Shown: piece after piece, positions 6,995-16,470 of the stretch | Numbering within the stretch: position 1 is the first letter of the stretch | How the letters are laid out: every line of letters begins with the position of its first letter | From: Pirellulales bacterium | Lineage (GTDB): Bacteria; Planctomycetota; Planctomycetia; Pirellulales; Lacipirellulaceae | DNA length: 56,369 nt | Assembly (NCBI GenBank): GCA_020847515.1 | Contig: JADLBW010000098.1 | Location: 1-56,369, forward strand | Reading direction: 5' to 3' | The notes under the pieces: model-generated | The model's input: only the letters and a program-made list of their open reading frames with translations | Databases searched by the model: none | Told to the model about the DNA's origin: nothing | Made by a program: the position numbers and the translations under genes

Positions 6995-9331
6995 ATGGCG
7001 AGGACTGGCCGCCATGCAGCGCTGGGCTTACTTGCCGCAGCCTTGGCGTTCGCGCAATTCGCATCGACGACCGCAGGCGCCGCCGATGTTGAGCATTGGG
7101 CGTTTCAGCCTATCCATCGGCCCGCCGTGCCTGCCATCCGGGACCGGACCTGGCCCCAGAATCCAATTGACGCCTTCGTCCTGGCAGCGCTGGAGGACGA
7201 GGGCCTGCGCCCCGCGCCGCCAGCCGATCCGTCGGTCCTACTGCGGCGGGTGACGATGGACCTCATTGGCTTGCCGCCTCGGGCCGACGAGGCGGACGCC
7301 TACTCGCGCGACGGCTCCGAGGACGCTTACCGGGACGTGGTAGTGCGTCTGCTAGGAAGTCCGCACTACGGCGAACGGTGGGGACGCCATTGGCTGGACG
7401 TCGCCCGATACGCCGATAGCGCGGGGTACGAGTTCGATAATCATCGGGAGATTTGGAGATACCGCGATTGGGTCATCAACTCGCTCAACGCCGACATGCC
7501 CTACGATCAGTTCCTGGTCGAGCAGTTCGCCGGCGACTTATTGCCCAACGCCACCCAGAATCAACGGATCGCGACGGGCTTCAGTTGCAACGCGCTGAAA
7601 CAGTATGGCGACGTTCATGAAACGACTACGGATCGCGTCAATGCCTTCGGCGCCGCCGTGCTGGGGTTGACGCTCGGCTGCGCCAGTTGTCACGACCACA
7701 AATTCGACCCGATTTCGCAGCAGGAGTACTACCAGCTTTACGCCTTCTTCAACGACGCGGAAGACGCCGTGCTGGACCTGTCGCCGCCGGAGATAACCGC
7801 GGCGCGGGACGCCCTTCAACGGCAGATCGATATGTTGAAGAAGGAACTGTTCATCTATCAAAACGGTCCCGATCCGGATCCGCTGGCGTGGGCGGCGCAA
7901 CTTACCGGGTCGGAGCTGCGGGCGACGCCCAGCGAGGTTCGTCAATCAATCATCCGGTCGTCGGCCGACCGCACGCCTGAACAGGTGGAGCTGATCCGCC
8001 AGCACCATCGAAATCTTCTGGGCCGGTTTCAACGACGCTTGGAGGATCGCATCGCCGCCTGGGGGGGCCGCCTTACGGAAGATGAGCGGCGGCTATTGGG
8101 GCCGGAGGCGGCCGCTTATTTTGACAGACCGCTCTCGGAGCGTTCTACCGGTCGTCCTCCAGGCCTTATGGCGAAATTCTGGGAACAAGACGCTGGTCGG
8201 CGCAAACGCCAAGAAGTCATCGATTCGCTCGAAAAGGTTATCCCTGACACGCAGACGACGCTCGTGCTGCAAGCTCGCAGCGACCATCCCCAGACATTCG
8301 TTTTTATTCGCGGCAACCATCTTAACCTCGGGCGGGAAGTGCAGCCTGCCACGCCGGCCGCACTGCCGCCGCTGCAGCCCGAGGGCGCCCGGGCCACCCG
8401 GTTGGATCTGGCTCGCTGGGCGGCCTCGCCCGAAAACCCGCTCACCGCGCGCGTGATCGTGAACCGGATCTGGCAGGCGTATTTCGGCCTCGGCATCGTC
8501 GAGACGAGCGAGGACTTCGGCACGCAAGCGCCCAAGCCGCGCCAGGCGGCGCTGCTGGATTGGTTGGCCGCCGAACTAATCGACGGCGGTTGGCGTCTGA
8601 AGCACCTCCACCAGTTGATCGTCAGTTCCGCGACCTACCGGCAGAGTTCCCATCAGCGGCCCGACCTCCAGGAGGCAGATCCGCAGAATCGGCTCCTGGC
8701 GCGCCAGTCGCGGCTGCGGTTTGAAGCGGAAATCATTCGCGACGCAGCCCTCGCCGTCAGCGGACTGCTCAACGACGAGATCGGCGGACCGAGCGTCTTT
8801 CCCTACCAGCCCGAGGGGGTCATGGCGGGGCGCGCCGATGGCGCCCCGTGGAAGATGAGCGAGGGCTCGCTTCGCTTTCGTCGCGGCATGTACACCCACT
8901 TCTGGCGGCTTACTCCACACCCGTATTTAACTCTGTTCGACGCTCCGGACGCAGCCGAAGCCTGCACGCGTCGCAGTCGCAGCAATACGCCCGTGCAAGC
9001 GTTAACGCTGCTTAACGATCCGAGCTTCAAGGAGGCGGCCGCGGCCCTCGCCAGGAGAGTGGTTGCGGAATCCTCCTGCGCTACGGACCAGGAGCGGTTG
9101 GCGTGGGCCTTCAAAGAGTGCCTCGGCCGATCTCCCGCCGCGGAAGAACTTGCGGCTCTCGATCGAGTACTGCGGCGCCAGCGGGCTTCGTTTGAACCCG
9201 ACCCGGCGCGGGCGCGGCAGATTACCGATTCGCCGGAAGGCGCCCCGGCGCCCGAAGTAGTCACGCTGGCGGCCTGGACGTCGGTGTCGCGAGCGCTGCT
9301 GAATCTGGACGAGTTCATCACTCGCGAGTAA
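6995..9331 (+). CDS. Secreted DUF1549/DUF1553 (PSD1-type) protein with CxxCH motif
   Basis: A planctomycete-type protein of unknown biochemical function, thought to be extracytoplasmic. An N-terminal signal peptide (LGLLAAALAFAQFASTTAGA) is followed by the DUF1549 domain (about 30-290: NPIDAFVLAALEDEGL, ERWGRHWLDVARYADS, and a haem-binding-like CASCH followed by DHKFDP). A charged linker follows (about 290-420), then DUF1553 (about 460-760, with NPLTARVIVNRIWQ and a C-terminal LNLDEFITRE). GTG at 6992 and ATG at 6995 are both possible starts. Unlike the copy at 33060-36272 it lacks the N-terminal cytochrome domain. The DUF1501 partner starts three bases after its stop, so they form one operon. 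Motif site b is 64 bp upstream. Confidence 0.9.
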   Translation: MARTGRHAALGLLAAALAFAQFASTTAGAADVEHWAFQPIHRPAVPAIRDRTWPQNPIDAFVLAALEDEGLRPAPPADPSVLLRRVTMDLIGLPPRADEADAYSRDGSEDAYRDVVVRLLGSPHYGERWGRHWLDVARYADSAGYEFDNHREIWRYRDWVINSLNADMPYDQFLVEQFAGDLLPNATQNQRIATGFSCNALKQYGDVHETTTDRVNAFGAAVLGLTLGCASCHDHKFDPISQQEYYQLYAFFNDAEDAVLDLSPPEITAARDALQRQIDMLKKELFIYQNGPDPDPLAWAAQLTGSELRATPSEVRQSIIRSSADRTPEQVELIRQHHRNLLGRFQRRLEDRIAAWGGRLTEDERRLLGPEAAAYFDRPLSERSTGRPPGLMAKFWEQDAGRRKRQEVIDSLEKVIPDTQTTLVLQARSDHPQTFVFIRGNHLNLGREVQPATPAALPPLQPEGARATRLDLARWAASPENPLTARVIVNRIWQAYFGLGIVETSEDFGTQAPKPRQAALLDWLAAELIDGGWRLKHLHQLIVSSATYRQSSHQRPDLQEADPQNRLLARQSRLRFEAEIIRDAALAVSGLLNDEIGGPSVFPYQPEGVMAGRADGAPWKMSEGSLRFRRGMYTHFWRLTPHPYLTLFDAPDAAEACTRRSRSNTPVQALTLLNDPSFKEAAAALARRVVAESSCATDQERLAWAFKECLGRSPAAEELAALDRVLRRQRASFEPDPARARQITDSPEGAPAPEVVTLAAWTSVSRALLNLDEFITRE

Positions 9332-9334
9332 CCG

Positions 9335-10768
9335 ATGACTGAAGTTCAGGCTTTCTTACCGTGGGCCGAATGCTGCCGAAGGCAGTTTCTAGGCGGAGGG
9401 ATCGGCCTCGGCGCGGCGGCCCTGATGAGCTTGCTGGACGGGACTGGCGCGTTGCAGGCGACGGCCCCCTGGCTCAATCCGTTGGCGCCCAAGCCTACGC
9501 AGTTTCCGGCCCGCGCCAAGAATGTGATTCAGCTCTTCATGACGGGCGGCCCAAGTCATTTGGACATGTTCGACTTTAAGCCCGCACTCGTCGAGCGGGA
9601 GGGCGAGCCGCTGCCGCTTTCAGTGCTTGGCAAAACGAATTTTGCACAAATTCGCGACGGGCGCCCGAGAATCATGCGCAGTCCGTGGGGTTTCAACCGG
9701 CATGGCGAAAGCGGTCAGTGGGTGAGCGACTTGCTGCCGCATATGGCCGGCGTCGTCGATCGGCTTACTTTTGTGCGAACCGTCTCCACCACTGAGACGG
9801 TGCATCCGCACGCCGAATTCATCATGAATACCGGCCATCGCAACGCCGGTCGGCCCAGCATGGGCGCCTGGCTGATGTACGGCTTAGGGAGCGAAGCGGA
9901 GGATCTGCCAGGTTATATCGTGATCAACAGCAACGGCCCCACGCGCGGCAAGCAAGGCAATTACCATAGCGGCTTCCTGCCGCCGACCTACCAGGGCGTC
10001 GAGCTGCGGAATCGCGGCGAACCCATCCTCAACGCGACGAGTCCCCTGGGGGCGACCCCGGAAGATCAGCGACAGGTCGTCGAGGCGGTCAACGAGCTCA
10101 ACGCTATTCGCCTCCGATTGACGGGCGACCGAGAAATTGCGGCTCGGATCTCAGCGTATGAGCTCGCCTTTAAGCTACAGGCGAGCGCTCCGCAACTCGT
10201 CGATCTCTCGGCGGAGAGCGGGGAAACCTTTCGGCTCTATGGCTGCGGACCCGACGCGCCTTCGTTCGCCAGGGATTGTCTGCTGGCCAGGCGGATGGTT
10301 GAGCGCGGCGTGCGCTTCGTGCAAATCCACTTTGGCGATTGGGATCATCACGCCGACATCGCCGTCGGTCATCCCAATCAATGCCGGGCGATCGACCAGG
10401 CATGCGCCGCGCTGATCACCGATCTTAAGCAGCGGGGCTTGCTCGAGGAGACGCTCGTCATCTGGGGCGGCGAATTCGGGCGCACGCCCGTCGCCCAACC
10501 GCAGGCCGTCGGCGGCGTCGGTCGCGATCATCACATCAACGCCTTCACCATGTGGCTGGCCGGGGGGGGACTGAAGCCGGGCAGCTTCGGCGAAACGGAT
10601 GAATTCGGGTTCAATGCGGTTAAGAATCCGACCAATGTGCACGACCTGCACGCGACTATCCTGCACCTGCTTGGATTCGATCACCAGCGGCTGACATACC
10701 GGTTCCAGGGCCGCGATTTCCGGTTAACCGACGTGTTTGGCAACGTGCTTACGGACCTGCTTGCGTAA
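9335..10768 (+). CDS. DUF1501 protein with twin-arginine signal
   Basis: DUF1501 belongs to the alkaline-phosphatase-like superfamily by fold. The twin-arginine stretch CCRRQFLGGGIGLGAAAL near residues 13-30 indicates Tat export of a folded, probably metal-binding, protein. Recognisable blocks are NVIQLFMTGGPSHLDMFD, GRPSMGAWLMYGLGSE, DWDHHADIAVGH, WGGEFGRTP, RDHHINAF and a C-terminal LHLLGFDHQRLTYRFQGRDF. The conserved Asp and His of these blocks are probable metal ligands. It follows the PSD1 gene by three bases. Two other PSD1/DUF1501 pairs are in the window at 31.6-36.3 and 36.3-39.8 kb. The substrate is unknown for the family. Confidence 0.9.
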   Translation: MTEVQAFLPWAECCRRQFLGGGIGLGAAALMSLLDGTGALQATAPWLNPLAPKPTQFPARAKNVIQLFMTGGPSHLDMFDFKPALVEREGEPLPLSVLGKTNFAQIRDGRPRIMRSPWGFNRHGESGQWVSDLLPHMAGVVDRLTFVRTVSTTETVHPHAEFIMNTGHRNAGRPSMGAWLMYGLGSEAEDLPGYIVINSNGPTRGKQGNYHSGFLPPTYQGVELRNRGEPILNATSPLGATPEDQRQVVEAVNELNAIRLRLTGDREIAARISAYELAFKLQASAPQLVDLSAESGETFRLYGCGPDAPSFARDCLLARRMVERGVRFVQIHFGDWDHHADIAVGHPNQCRAIDQACAALITDLKQRGLLEETLVIWGGEFGRTPVAQPQAVGGVGRDHHINAFTMWLAGGGLKPGSFGETDEFGFNAVKNPTNVHDLHATILHLLGFDHQRLTYRFQGRDFRLTDVFGNVLTDLLA

Positions 10769-10938
10769 CGATCGCTGCCATCAGCGCAAACCTGCTGCGG
10801 GCTGCGGGGCAGATTCCTTTAGCGTAGCGACGCGACTTGGTGCAGCCTTTGGCGCAGCGGCAACATGTCGTGCAGCGCGGCCAAGAGGCCGACGCCATCT
10901 ACTGATTCCTGCGCCGCTAATGAACCCGTTGTAGATTT

Positions 10939-11016
10939 GGCTAGCGGCTATCGGCTATCGGCCGGAACTAGGCCTTTTCCCTTTGGCAGTCGGCCGCTAG
11001 CTGATAGCCGACAGCC
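10939..11016. terminator. Long imperfect inverted repeat between convergent genes
   Basis: Arms of 26 bp at 10939-10964 and 10991-11016 match at about 22 positions; both are built on GGCTATC/GATAGCC units. It sits between the DUF1501 gene (+) and the end of the large surface protein (-), and the right arm encodes that protein's last residues and stop codon. Likely a bidirectional terminator or a REP-like palindromic element. Confidence 0.65.
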
Positions 11017-14000
11017 AGGCCGGGTTCGTTCGTCGCGCAGTTCTCAATAGATGCCGCGATAACTCGGGCGAGCTGCTGACTGGCGCACAGCAACGCGTCA
11101 GTTCCGTGGTCTCGGCGTGTGCGGCAAAAGCGGCGTCGCGCGCGAGTTCTATAGACCTGGCTGACGGCGATTCAGTCGTTGCGAGGGCCGCGGCGACGGC
11201 GGCGGAGCGTACTTGCAGCGTGTTGCCGGTTCCGAGGTTGATGATGGGCGTGGCGGCATAGATCGGCCCGTACAGCAGCCAATTGTTGGACGAGCTGCTC
11301 TCAAAGCGGACGCCGACGTTTTGCTTAGGGCCGAAGACCATCAGGTCGAAGTTGTTATTGGCGCCCCAGACTTGCAGCGATACGTCGCCAGGATTGCCAA
11401 AATCGAGCGCAGTCCGAATCTCAAACGTGTTTGCCTGGATGTTGCCGGCGTTTGCGGGCCCGTCGCCGACTTGCACGCCGACCTCCGACATGGCGTGCGT
11501 ATGCAGCGTCCGGATGAAATTGTTTCGGAAGTAGGTCGTCGGCGAGGGATTGGCGATCTTTATTCCGACGCGCCCAATGTTCATCTCGTGCAGATGGAAT
11601 TCGCTGTTTTCAATAGTTCGGAGGCTGGGATCGAGCAGTACGTTGGTCTGGCTCCCCACGACGTGCTGAATGCGCAGCTTGCTGCTAATGACGCCGCTGG
11701 ATTGAGGCCGCACCCGCACGCCGATAGAGCCGGCAACCGCCACAATCTGGCCGGTCAACTCGAACTGCGATGCCACCGCGTCGCTCATCTCCATGGCCAC
11801 GCCGGTTCCGGTGTAATTGAACGTGACGCTGTAAATCTCATAGGTGCGGTTGGCCAGGGAACCGACGGTGATCGTATTTGCCGTGTTGTAGTAGCCGAAC
11901 TGGCTATGCGGGTCGACGTTTCTCACTCCGCGGCCGAAGACCAGCAAATCGAGATTGTGGACAGCCGCATAGTCAAACGCTTCCTTGAGTCCCGAAGTTG
12001 TGGTTCCCAGGGTGCTGAGTCGGGCGCCGTCGGGCTTCACGACAATCGCCGTCGAGCGCGGCCCGCTCTCAAAGATCTCTCCAATGGGCGCAATTACCGT
12101 TACGCGGCCAGACGGATCAAACAGGTCGAACGGAATCGGGTCGTCGGTGCGCGCAGCGGAGAAGATATTCGTCGGGCTGAAGCCCGGGCCGACGTAATGC
12201 ACCTGGCGCCGCGTCAGTCCTTTGAAGTGCAGGGCGGCGTCGTTGACGGCGGCCTGGGTCGTGTTCATCGTCACCTTGTAGGTCTTAGCGACGATATCCA
12301 CGCCGAAGTCAAACCGGCTGTCCACGACTCCGACCGTGTGGTAGATCTCGCCGTCCAGCGGATGAGGCGTTCGCGGCTGGAACAGCACGCCGCTCTCGGC
12401 CTGTGGAGCATTCAGAGCGCCCCCCTTCCAGTACCAGTCGGTAATCATCGTACTGTCGAATCGAACGCCGAAGTCAGTGACGTTCGGACTGAAATTCAAC
12501 GTCACGTCCTCGAACCGGAACGCGCGGCCCTGCAGTTCTTCGACGTCCAGATGGGCGTTCAGGTTATAGGCGCCTGGCAGAACGAATACATCGAAGCCTT
12601 CCGCGGCGGAATAGTCGAACGCTTCCTGCAGGCCCTGCGTCTGAGAGCCGGCGACATCCAGTTGGGCGCCGCTTGGCAAGGTTACGCCCGAGGTCTGTAC
12701 GACAATCGCCCCGGGATGATAGACAAACGGCACAAAGCCCGAATTAATGGCATTGCCGAGCTGTCGTTGCCAGACGAGGAAGTCGCCCCCGTCCACGTCG
12801 GCGTCGCCGTCGGCGTCACCCTGCGAGCGGTCGGCGCCGCTCGCCAGGCCGACGTTCGTTCGCCATCGGTCGAGGTCCGCCGCGTCGATCTTATAGTCCC
12901 GGTTGAAGTCGGCCTGCATTTGGGCGTCGAATTCCTCAATGATGACGTCCCAGGCGGCGAACGTAGGGACCCCGTTGCCCTGCGGGCCCGAGCCGTCGAC
13001 GATTATCGTGAGCACATCGCCCGGCTCCATGGCGACCGTCGTAGGGGGAAGCGGCACAATGGCCCGCTGATTGGCGAAGTTGGCGTCGACCGTAATCAAG
13101 GGATCGGCGGAGTCGTTCTTAAAAATCCGCAGTGCCATCTGCCGAGCGGCTTCGAAGTCGGCTTGGGTCAGCAGGCCGCTAATCGTCACGCCGCCCAGGT
13201 CGATCTCCGGGGGCGCGGTCCAGGTCGCGACCATCGGACCGTGGCCCAAGATCGTGTTGGGCGCACTGCTGAACGCCGGGCTATTGCCCCGCGCATAACT
13301 ATAGAGGACCCCCCCGCCGGCGGCAGCGCGTACGCGCCAGCCAGCGCCCGCCCCCGCCACGGATCCAGGGTCGTTGTGCGGCTCGAGATCCGACGGCTGG
13401 CCGTTAGGTCCGAGAAAGGCCCAGTCGCCATTGGGATTGTGTCGGGGGAGCCCGCCTGAGAAGTCGGCGTAAAAGTCGGCCGCAGCGCTACGCAGATAAT
13501 TCGGCTCTGGGGCGTCGGCTGCTCCTTCGCCAATGGAGAGATCGAAGCCGACCATTTCCCCCGAGAAGCCGTCGGCCCGAGCTACAAAAAAATCGATAAA
13601 GTCGCCGGCGACAACACTGATCGCGGGGACTGCAACCGGCATCGCCCGATTCGCATTGACTCCCTGAGCAGGCAGCATGACGCCCCCCTCGCGGAGCGTT
13701 GCGGCTGCGCCTCCGGTCGAATTCTGCACGTGACGGACTTCATAACGGTTAAAGTTGCCGCTGGCGGCTAGATTCCAGAGGTCTGCCTCTAGGTGCACGG
13801 TGGCGGAAACGGGGGCCGTCCAGCGAACAATGTAGCCGCTTCCCTGCAAGCCGGACGGCGTGCGTCCGCCCACGGTTCCGGCGGGGGCGTCCAGGGCGCC
13901 ATCCCCTGCTGACCTGAATAGCCCCGGCGGCGAATTGAATCCGCTGCTGCTGGGAACCCAGGCGGGCGCGCTGGAAGAGAGGTAGTTGAGATTGCTATTG

Positions 14001-14227
14001 GGACCAGGAGTGCTCGTATTGAACGTGAAGGGTGCGAAAACCCCGGTCGCCGTCTCTCGGCCCACCTGAAAAGCGCCAAAGGGGTTGCTCAAATCACTCC
14101 ACAGGTCGGCCAACTGCCAAGTCTGGCCGGAGAGCAGGCGCCGAGCTTCAAGCGATTCGACTCGCGGCTGCCGGCCAATCGCGGGATGCTTCCCAAGATG
14201 ATGGACTCTAGTCGCGTAACGATGCAT
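10997..14227 (-). CDS. Large surface protein: export motif, two shared modules, dockerin, beta-helix
   Basis: A 1076-residue predicted extracellular protein. The N-terminus carries VESLEARRLLSG, the LExRxLL-type motif seen at the start of many large planctomycete surface proteins. Two copies of a module shared with the next two genes follow (about 36-235 and 245-435), each with a WTAP core and a later GD. A dockerin-like pair of Ca-binding loops (DFNRDYKIDAADLDRW, DADGDADVDGGDFLVW) lies at about 439-492, in mid-protein rather than at the C-terminus as is usual. The rest, about 505-1010, is a repetitive beta-helix of the pectate-lyase type, with repeated AFDYSAAEGFDVFVL and AFDYAAVHNLDLLVF blocks. 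The last 24 residues are encoded by an inverted repeat and look unconserved. It may bind or cleave polysaccharide; no catalytic residues are claimed. Confidence 0.85.
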   Translation of the reverse strand: MHRYATRVHHLGKHPAIGRQPRVESLEARRLLSGQTWQLADLWSDLSNPFGAFQVGRETATGVFAPFTFNTSTPGPNSNLNYLSSSAPAWVPSSSGFNSPPGLFRSAGDGALDAPAGTVGGRTPSGLQGSGYIVRWTAPVSATVHLEADLWNLAASGNFNRYEVRHVQNSTGGAAATLREGGVMLPAQGVNANRAMPVAVPAISVVAGDFIDFFVARADGFSGEMVGFDLSIGEGAADAPEPNYLRSAAADFYADFSGGLPRHNPNGDWAFLGPNGQPSDLEPHNDPGSVAGAGAGWRVRAAAGGGVLYSYARGNSPAFSSAPNTILGHGPMVATWTAPPEIDLGGVTISGLLTQADFEAARQMALRIFKNDSADPLITVDANFANQRAIVPLPPTTVAMEPGDVLTIIVDGSGPQGNGVPTFAAWDVIIEEFDAQMQADFNRDYKIDAADLDRWRTNVGLASGADRSQGDADGDADVDGGDFLVWQRQLGNAINSGFVPFVYHPGAIVVQTSGVTLPSGAQLDVAGSQTQGLQEAFDYSAAEGFDVFVLPGAYNLNAHLDVEELQGRAFRFEDVTLNFSPNVTDFGVRFDSTMITDWYWKGGALNAPQAESGVLFQPRTPHPLDGEIYHTVGVVDSRFDFGVDIVAKTYKVTMNTTQAAVNDAALHFKGLTRRQVHYVGPGFSPTNIFSAARTDDPIPFDLFDPSGRVTVIAPIGEIFESGPRSTAIVVKPDGARLSTLGTTTSGLKEAFDYAAVHNLDLLVFGRGVRNVDPHSQFGYYNTANTITVGSLANRTYEIYSVTFNYTGTGVAMEMSDAVASQFELTGQIVAVAGSIGVRVRPQSSGVISSKLRIQHVVGSQTNVLLDPSLRTIENSEFHLHEMNIGRVGIKIANPSPTTYFRNNFIRTLHTHAMSEVGVQVGDGPANAGNIQANTFEIRTALDFGNPGDVSLQVWGANNNFDLMVFGPKQNVGVRFESSSSNNWLLYGPIYAATPIINLGTGNTLQVRSAAVAAALATTESPSARSIELARDAAFAAHAETTELTRCCAPVSSSPELSRHLLRTARRTNPAWLSAIS

Positions 14228-14251
14228 GGTCGACCTGTCAGCGCTTCCGAC

Positions 14252-14286
14252 TAAAAAGCCCGGCCATCACGCAGATGGTCGGGCTT
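14252..14286 (-). terminator. Rho-independent terminator of the PEP-CTERM gene
   Basis: Arms AAGCCCG.CCATC and GATGG.CGGGCTT, with one internal mismatch and a five-base loop, are followed on the minus strand by TTTTTAG. It is 43 bases beyond the stop of the gene ending at 14329. Confidence 0.8.
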
Positions 14287-14328
14287 AGTGAGTTTACCAA
14301 GGGCTGCGCACAAACGTTTAACGCTGAA

Positions 14329-16215
14329 TCACCGACGCCGCCGAGCGACCGTTAGCGCTGTCAAGCCTGCTCCTAACAGCGCTAGACAAGCAGGTTCAGG
14401 CACGGCTGCCGCAGCGGCCGACGCGTTGATCGTGAAGTCAACGCCGATGAACCCCGGCGATGCGGCTGGTCCGCCGCCCGTCATGCCGAATTCGCGCTGC
14501 CATGCCAGGAAGTCATTGCCGTCGCTGTCGCCGTCGTTGTCAGCGTCTGATCCCGCGTCCACGCCGAAATCCCCCCTCCACTGGGCGAGATCGCCGGCGT
14601 CGACGGCGCCGGCGCCGTCGAAGTTGGCCGTCACGGAGCCGCCGCCCGAGAGTGGAGCGATGTGCAGCTCCAGTCGGTCGCCTTGAGCGACGGCAATACT
14701 CGTCAGGGAGAAGCCTTCCGGGTTGGCAGAATTCGTATCCGTGGGCCCGAAACCAAGCTCGTCGATAACGCCGCTCGCCAGCACGGCGCCGTTCTTGAGC
14801 AGCTTGTATTCATGCCGGCGATCCGTCCCGTCAGGCAACGTCAAGCGCCACATGCCGCCGCTGGCGTCCACGCTCATGGCGCGGGGAGCCGTCCAGCGGA
14901 TGACGCTCGTTTGCGCCGCATCAACATCAGGAGGAGGGGTATGGATGGCTACCTTGTCGCCCGACCAATCGCCGTTGATCTCGGTAACTACCCCGCCCTC
15001 GGTTACCTTGGTCATATTGAATCCGCTGTAATCCTTTACCATTCCGGGCACGACCGGTCCGGTTTCGGGTTCCGGGGCGCCAGCCACGAACCAGCCTGGC
15101 GCATTTGTTCCCCAGCCGTGGTTTTCGCGCTCAGGTGTCGAGGCATTCTCGGCGCGGCCGAACAAGGTCTTGTCATACGGCGCGAAGCTGCCGCTTTTGA
15201 GCACTCCGAACGACCAGGCCGCGTCGGGTCCGATGCCGGTGGCAGAGGCGCCGGTCACGCTCCAATCGTCAGATAGATCCCAATGGGTGGTTGCGACTCG
15301 ATTAGCGCCGGTGCGAACCACCGCGTTAAATCCATTGAAACCGGTTTGGTTGTCGCCGAAATACGCCCCTAGGCTAATAACCACCGTTTCGCCAGCGTTC
15401 AAGTTCAGATTGGTGACGCGGTAGAGGTTCGGGTGGATTGAACTGCGTATGGCAGCATTGATTTCGTCCTGCTCGGTGGCGAATGACCGCGGCTCGCCCG
15501 GTGTTTGGGCGTTGTCCGTGGTGTGGACTGGCATGCCAGTCTTGTTGACATAGCCGTGCCGGGCTACTTGCGGGGAGACTATGAGCTTGGTTTGACTTCC
15601 GCCCGATCCCTTGGTGATCATCATCTGATGAGGTCGGACATTGCCGCCATACAGCGGATCGGCGCCGCCGACGGCCGTAGTCACTGGATAGGTGCCAGTT
15701 TGCCACGACCTGACTTCGATGTCGTGAAGCCCGGACGTGTCGGCCGTATACTGCACGGCATACCAGCCGGTGAGAAAAGAGGTCGTTGGACCATGCCCGC
15801 CAATAATTCCGTGGGGGTAGTTGGGGTCGTCCCCTTCGGCGGTGGGCCAGTCGGTCAGGCCGCCAGTGTCGTAGGGCGCAACGCTGGCCTCAGTCGCCGG
15901 CACCCGCAACACGCCGGTGAAGGGGAATCCGAACCCGGTGGTCCAGCCCGTACCGCCCCCGCCGCCAGCAGGACCGGTTGAGTCGTAGACGATGAAACCG
16001 TTGTTATTGCCTGAAATGATGAACTGATCATTACTTACGGAGCTGGATCCCGAGCTGAGATAGCCGTAGGCCCAGTTTCCATCAGGATTGCTCGTTAATG
16101 TGTGATCGAACTCTTCAGCCAAGTCATGTACCGCTGCGCGGGCCGGATAACATTGGCTAAGCATCGCTAGTACAGCGGCCGCTCTCCATGCCGAGTACTT
16201 CAGTTGATGGACCAT
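14329..16215 (-). CDS. PEP-CTERM secreted protein with two shared modules and dockerin-like loops
   Basis: A 628-residue exported protein. The signal peptide (WRAAAVLAMLSQCYPARAA) is followed by two copies of the module shared with the flanking genes: one begins LAEEFDHTLTSNPDGNWAYG (about 32-300), the other DLSDDWSVTGASATGIGPDA (about 315-520) and contains the IRWTAPRAMS core. A dockerin-like region follows (NFDGAGAVDAGDLAQWRGDF and DADNDGDSDGNDFLAWQREF, about 532-580). The C-terminus, VPEPACLALLGAGLTALTV then ARRRR, is a PEP-CTERM signal: the motif, a hydrophobic helix and a basic tail, recognised by exosortase. No exosortase gene is in the window. A terminator follows at 14252-14286. Role is probably envelope or matrix display; no enzymatic motif seen. 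Confidence 0.85.
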   Translation of the reverse strand: MVHQLKYSAWRAAAVLAMLSQCYPARAAVHDLAEEFDHTLTSNPDGNWAYGYLSSGSSSVSNDQFIISGNNNGFIVYDSTGPAGGGGGTGWTTGFGFPFTGVLRVPATEASVAPYDTGGLTDWPTAEGDDPNYPHGIIGGHGPTTSFLTGWYAVQYTADTSGLHDIEVRSWQTGTYPVTTAVGGADPLYGGNVRPHQMMITKGSGGSQTKLIVSPQVARHGYVNKTGMPVHTTDNAQTPGEPRSFATEQDEINAAIRSSIHPNLYRVTNLNLNAGETVVISLGAYFGDNQTGFNGFNAVVRTGANRVATTHWDLSDDWSVTGASATGIGPDAAWSFGVLKSGSFAPYDKTLFGRAENASTPERENHGWGTNAPGWFVAGAPEPETGPVVPGMVKDYSGFNMTKVTEGGVVTEINGDWSGDKVAIHTPPPDVDAAQTSVIRWTAPRAMSVDASGGMWRLTLPDGTDRRHEYKLLKNGAVLASGVIDELGFGPTDTNSANPEGFSLTSIAVAQGDRLELHIAPLSGGGSVTANFDGAGAVDAGDLAQWRGDFGVDAGSDADNDGDSDGNDFLAWQREFGMTGGGPAASPGFIGVDFTINASAAAAAVPEPACLALLGAGLTALTVARRRR

Positions 16216-16377
16216 GTTTGCCCTTCCATTGCTGCGTGAGAACCGTAGAGCGACCCGTAGCTGTTACGCCTCAGATGCTTACGCTGAACCTGATCTACCT
16301 AGTGCTACGCTACCATCCAGAAGGATTGCGATCCGCCGTACCAGGCTCGGGCGATCGTTCAAGCGAGCATGCGTCCG

Positions 16378-16392
16378 GTGCGCCAGGCGCAC
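16378..16392. terminator. Short GC palindrome GTGCGCC-A-GGCGCAC
   Basis: Seven-base arms around one A lie about 80 bp after the interrupted PEP-CTERM gene on the minus strand. No T-run, so terminator activity is doubtful. Confidence 0.3.
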
Positions 16393-16470
16393 TGGCCCCC
16401 CTTGGTGACTTGAACGACCGCCCTTGCCCTGTTGAAGCCTATGAATTCGACAAGTCTTGAGCGCTACGTG

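Noticed and set aside
11213..13459. Long open frame (748 codons) on the plus strand opposite the large surface protein
   Set aside because: It mirrors the minus-strand gene, which has recognisable domains; the plus frame has no domain, signal or plausible composition. A GC-rich antisense shadow.
14251..14270. CTAAAAAGCCCGG, a partial match to the recurrent motif
   Set aside because: It is the T-run and arm of the terminator for the PEP-CTERM gene, with no CAAnAAA right half.
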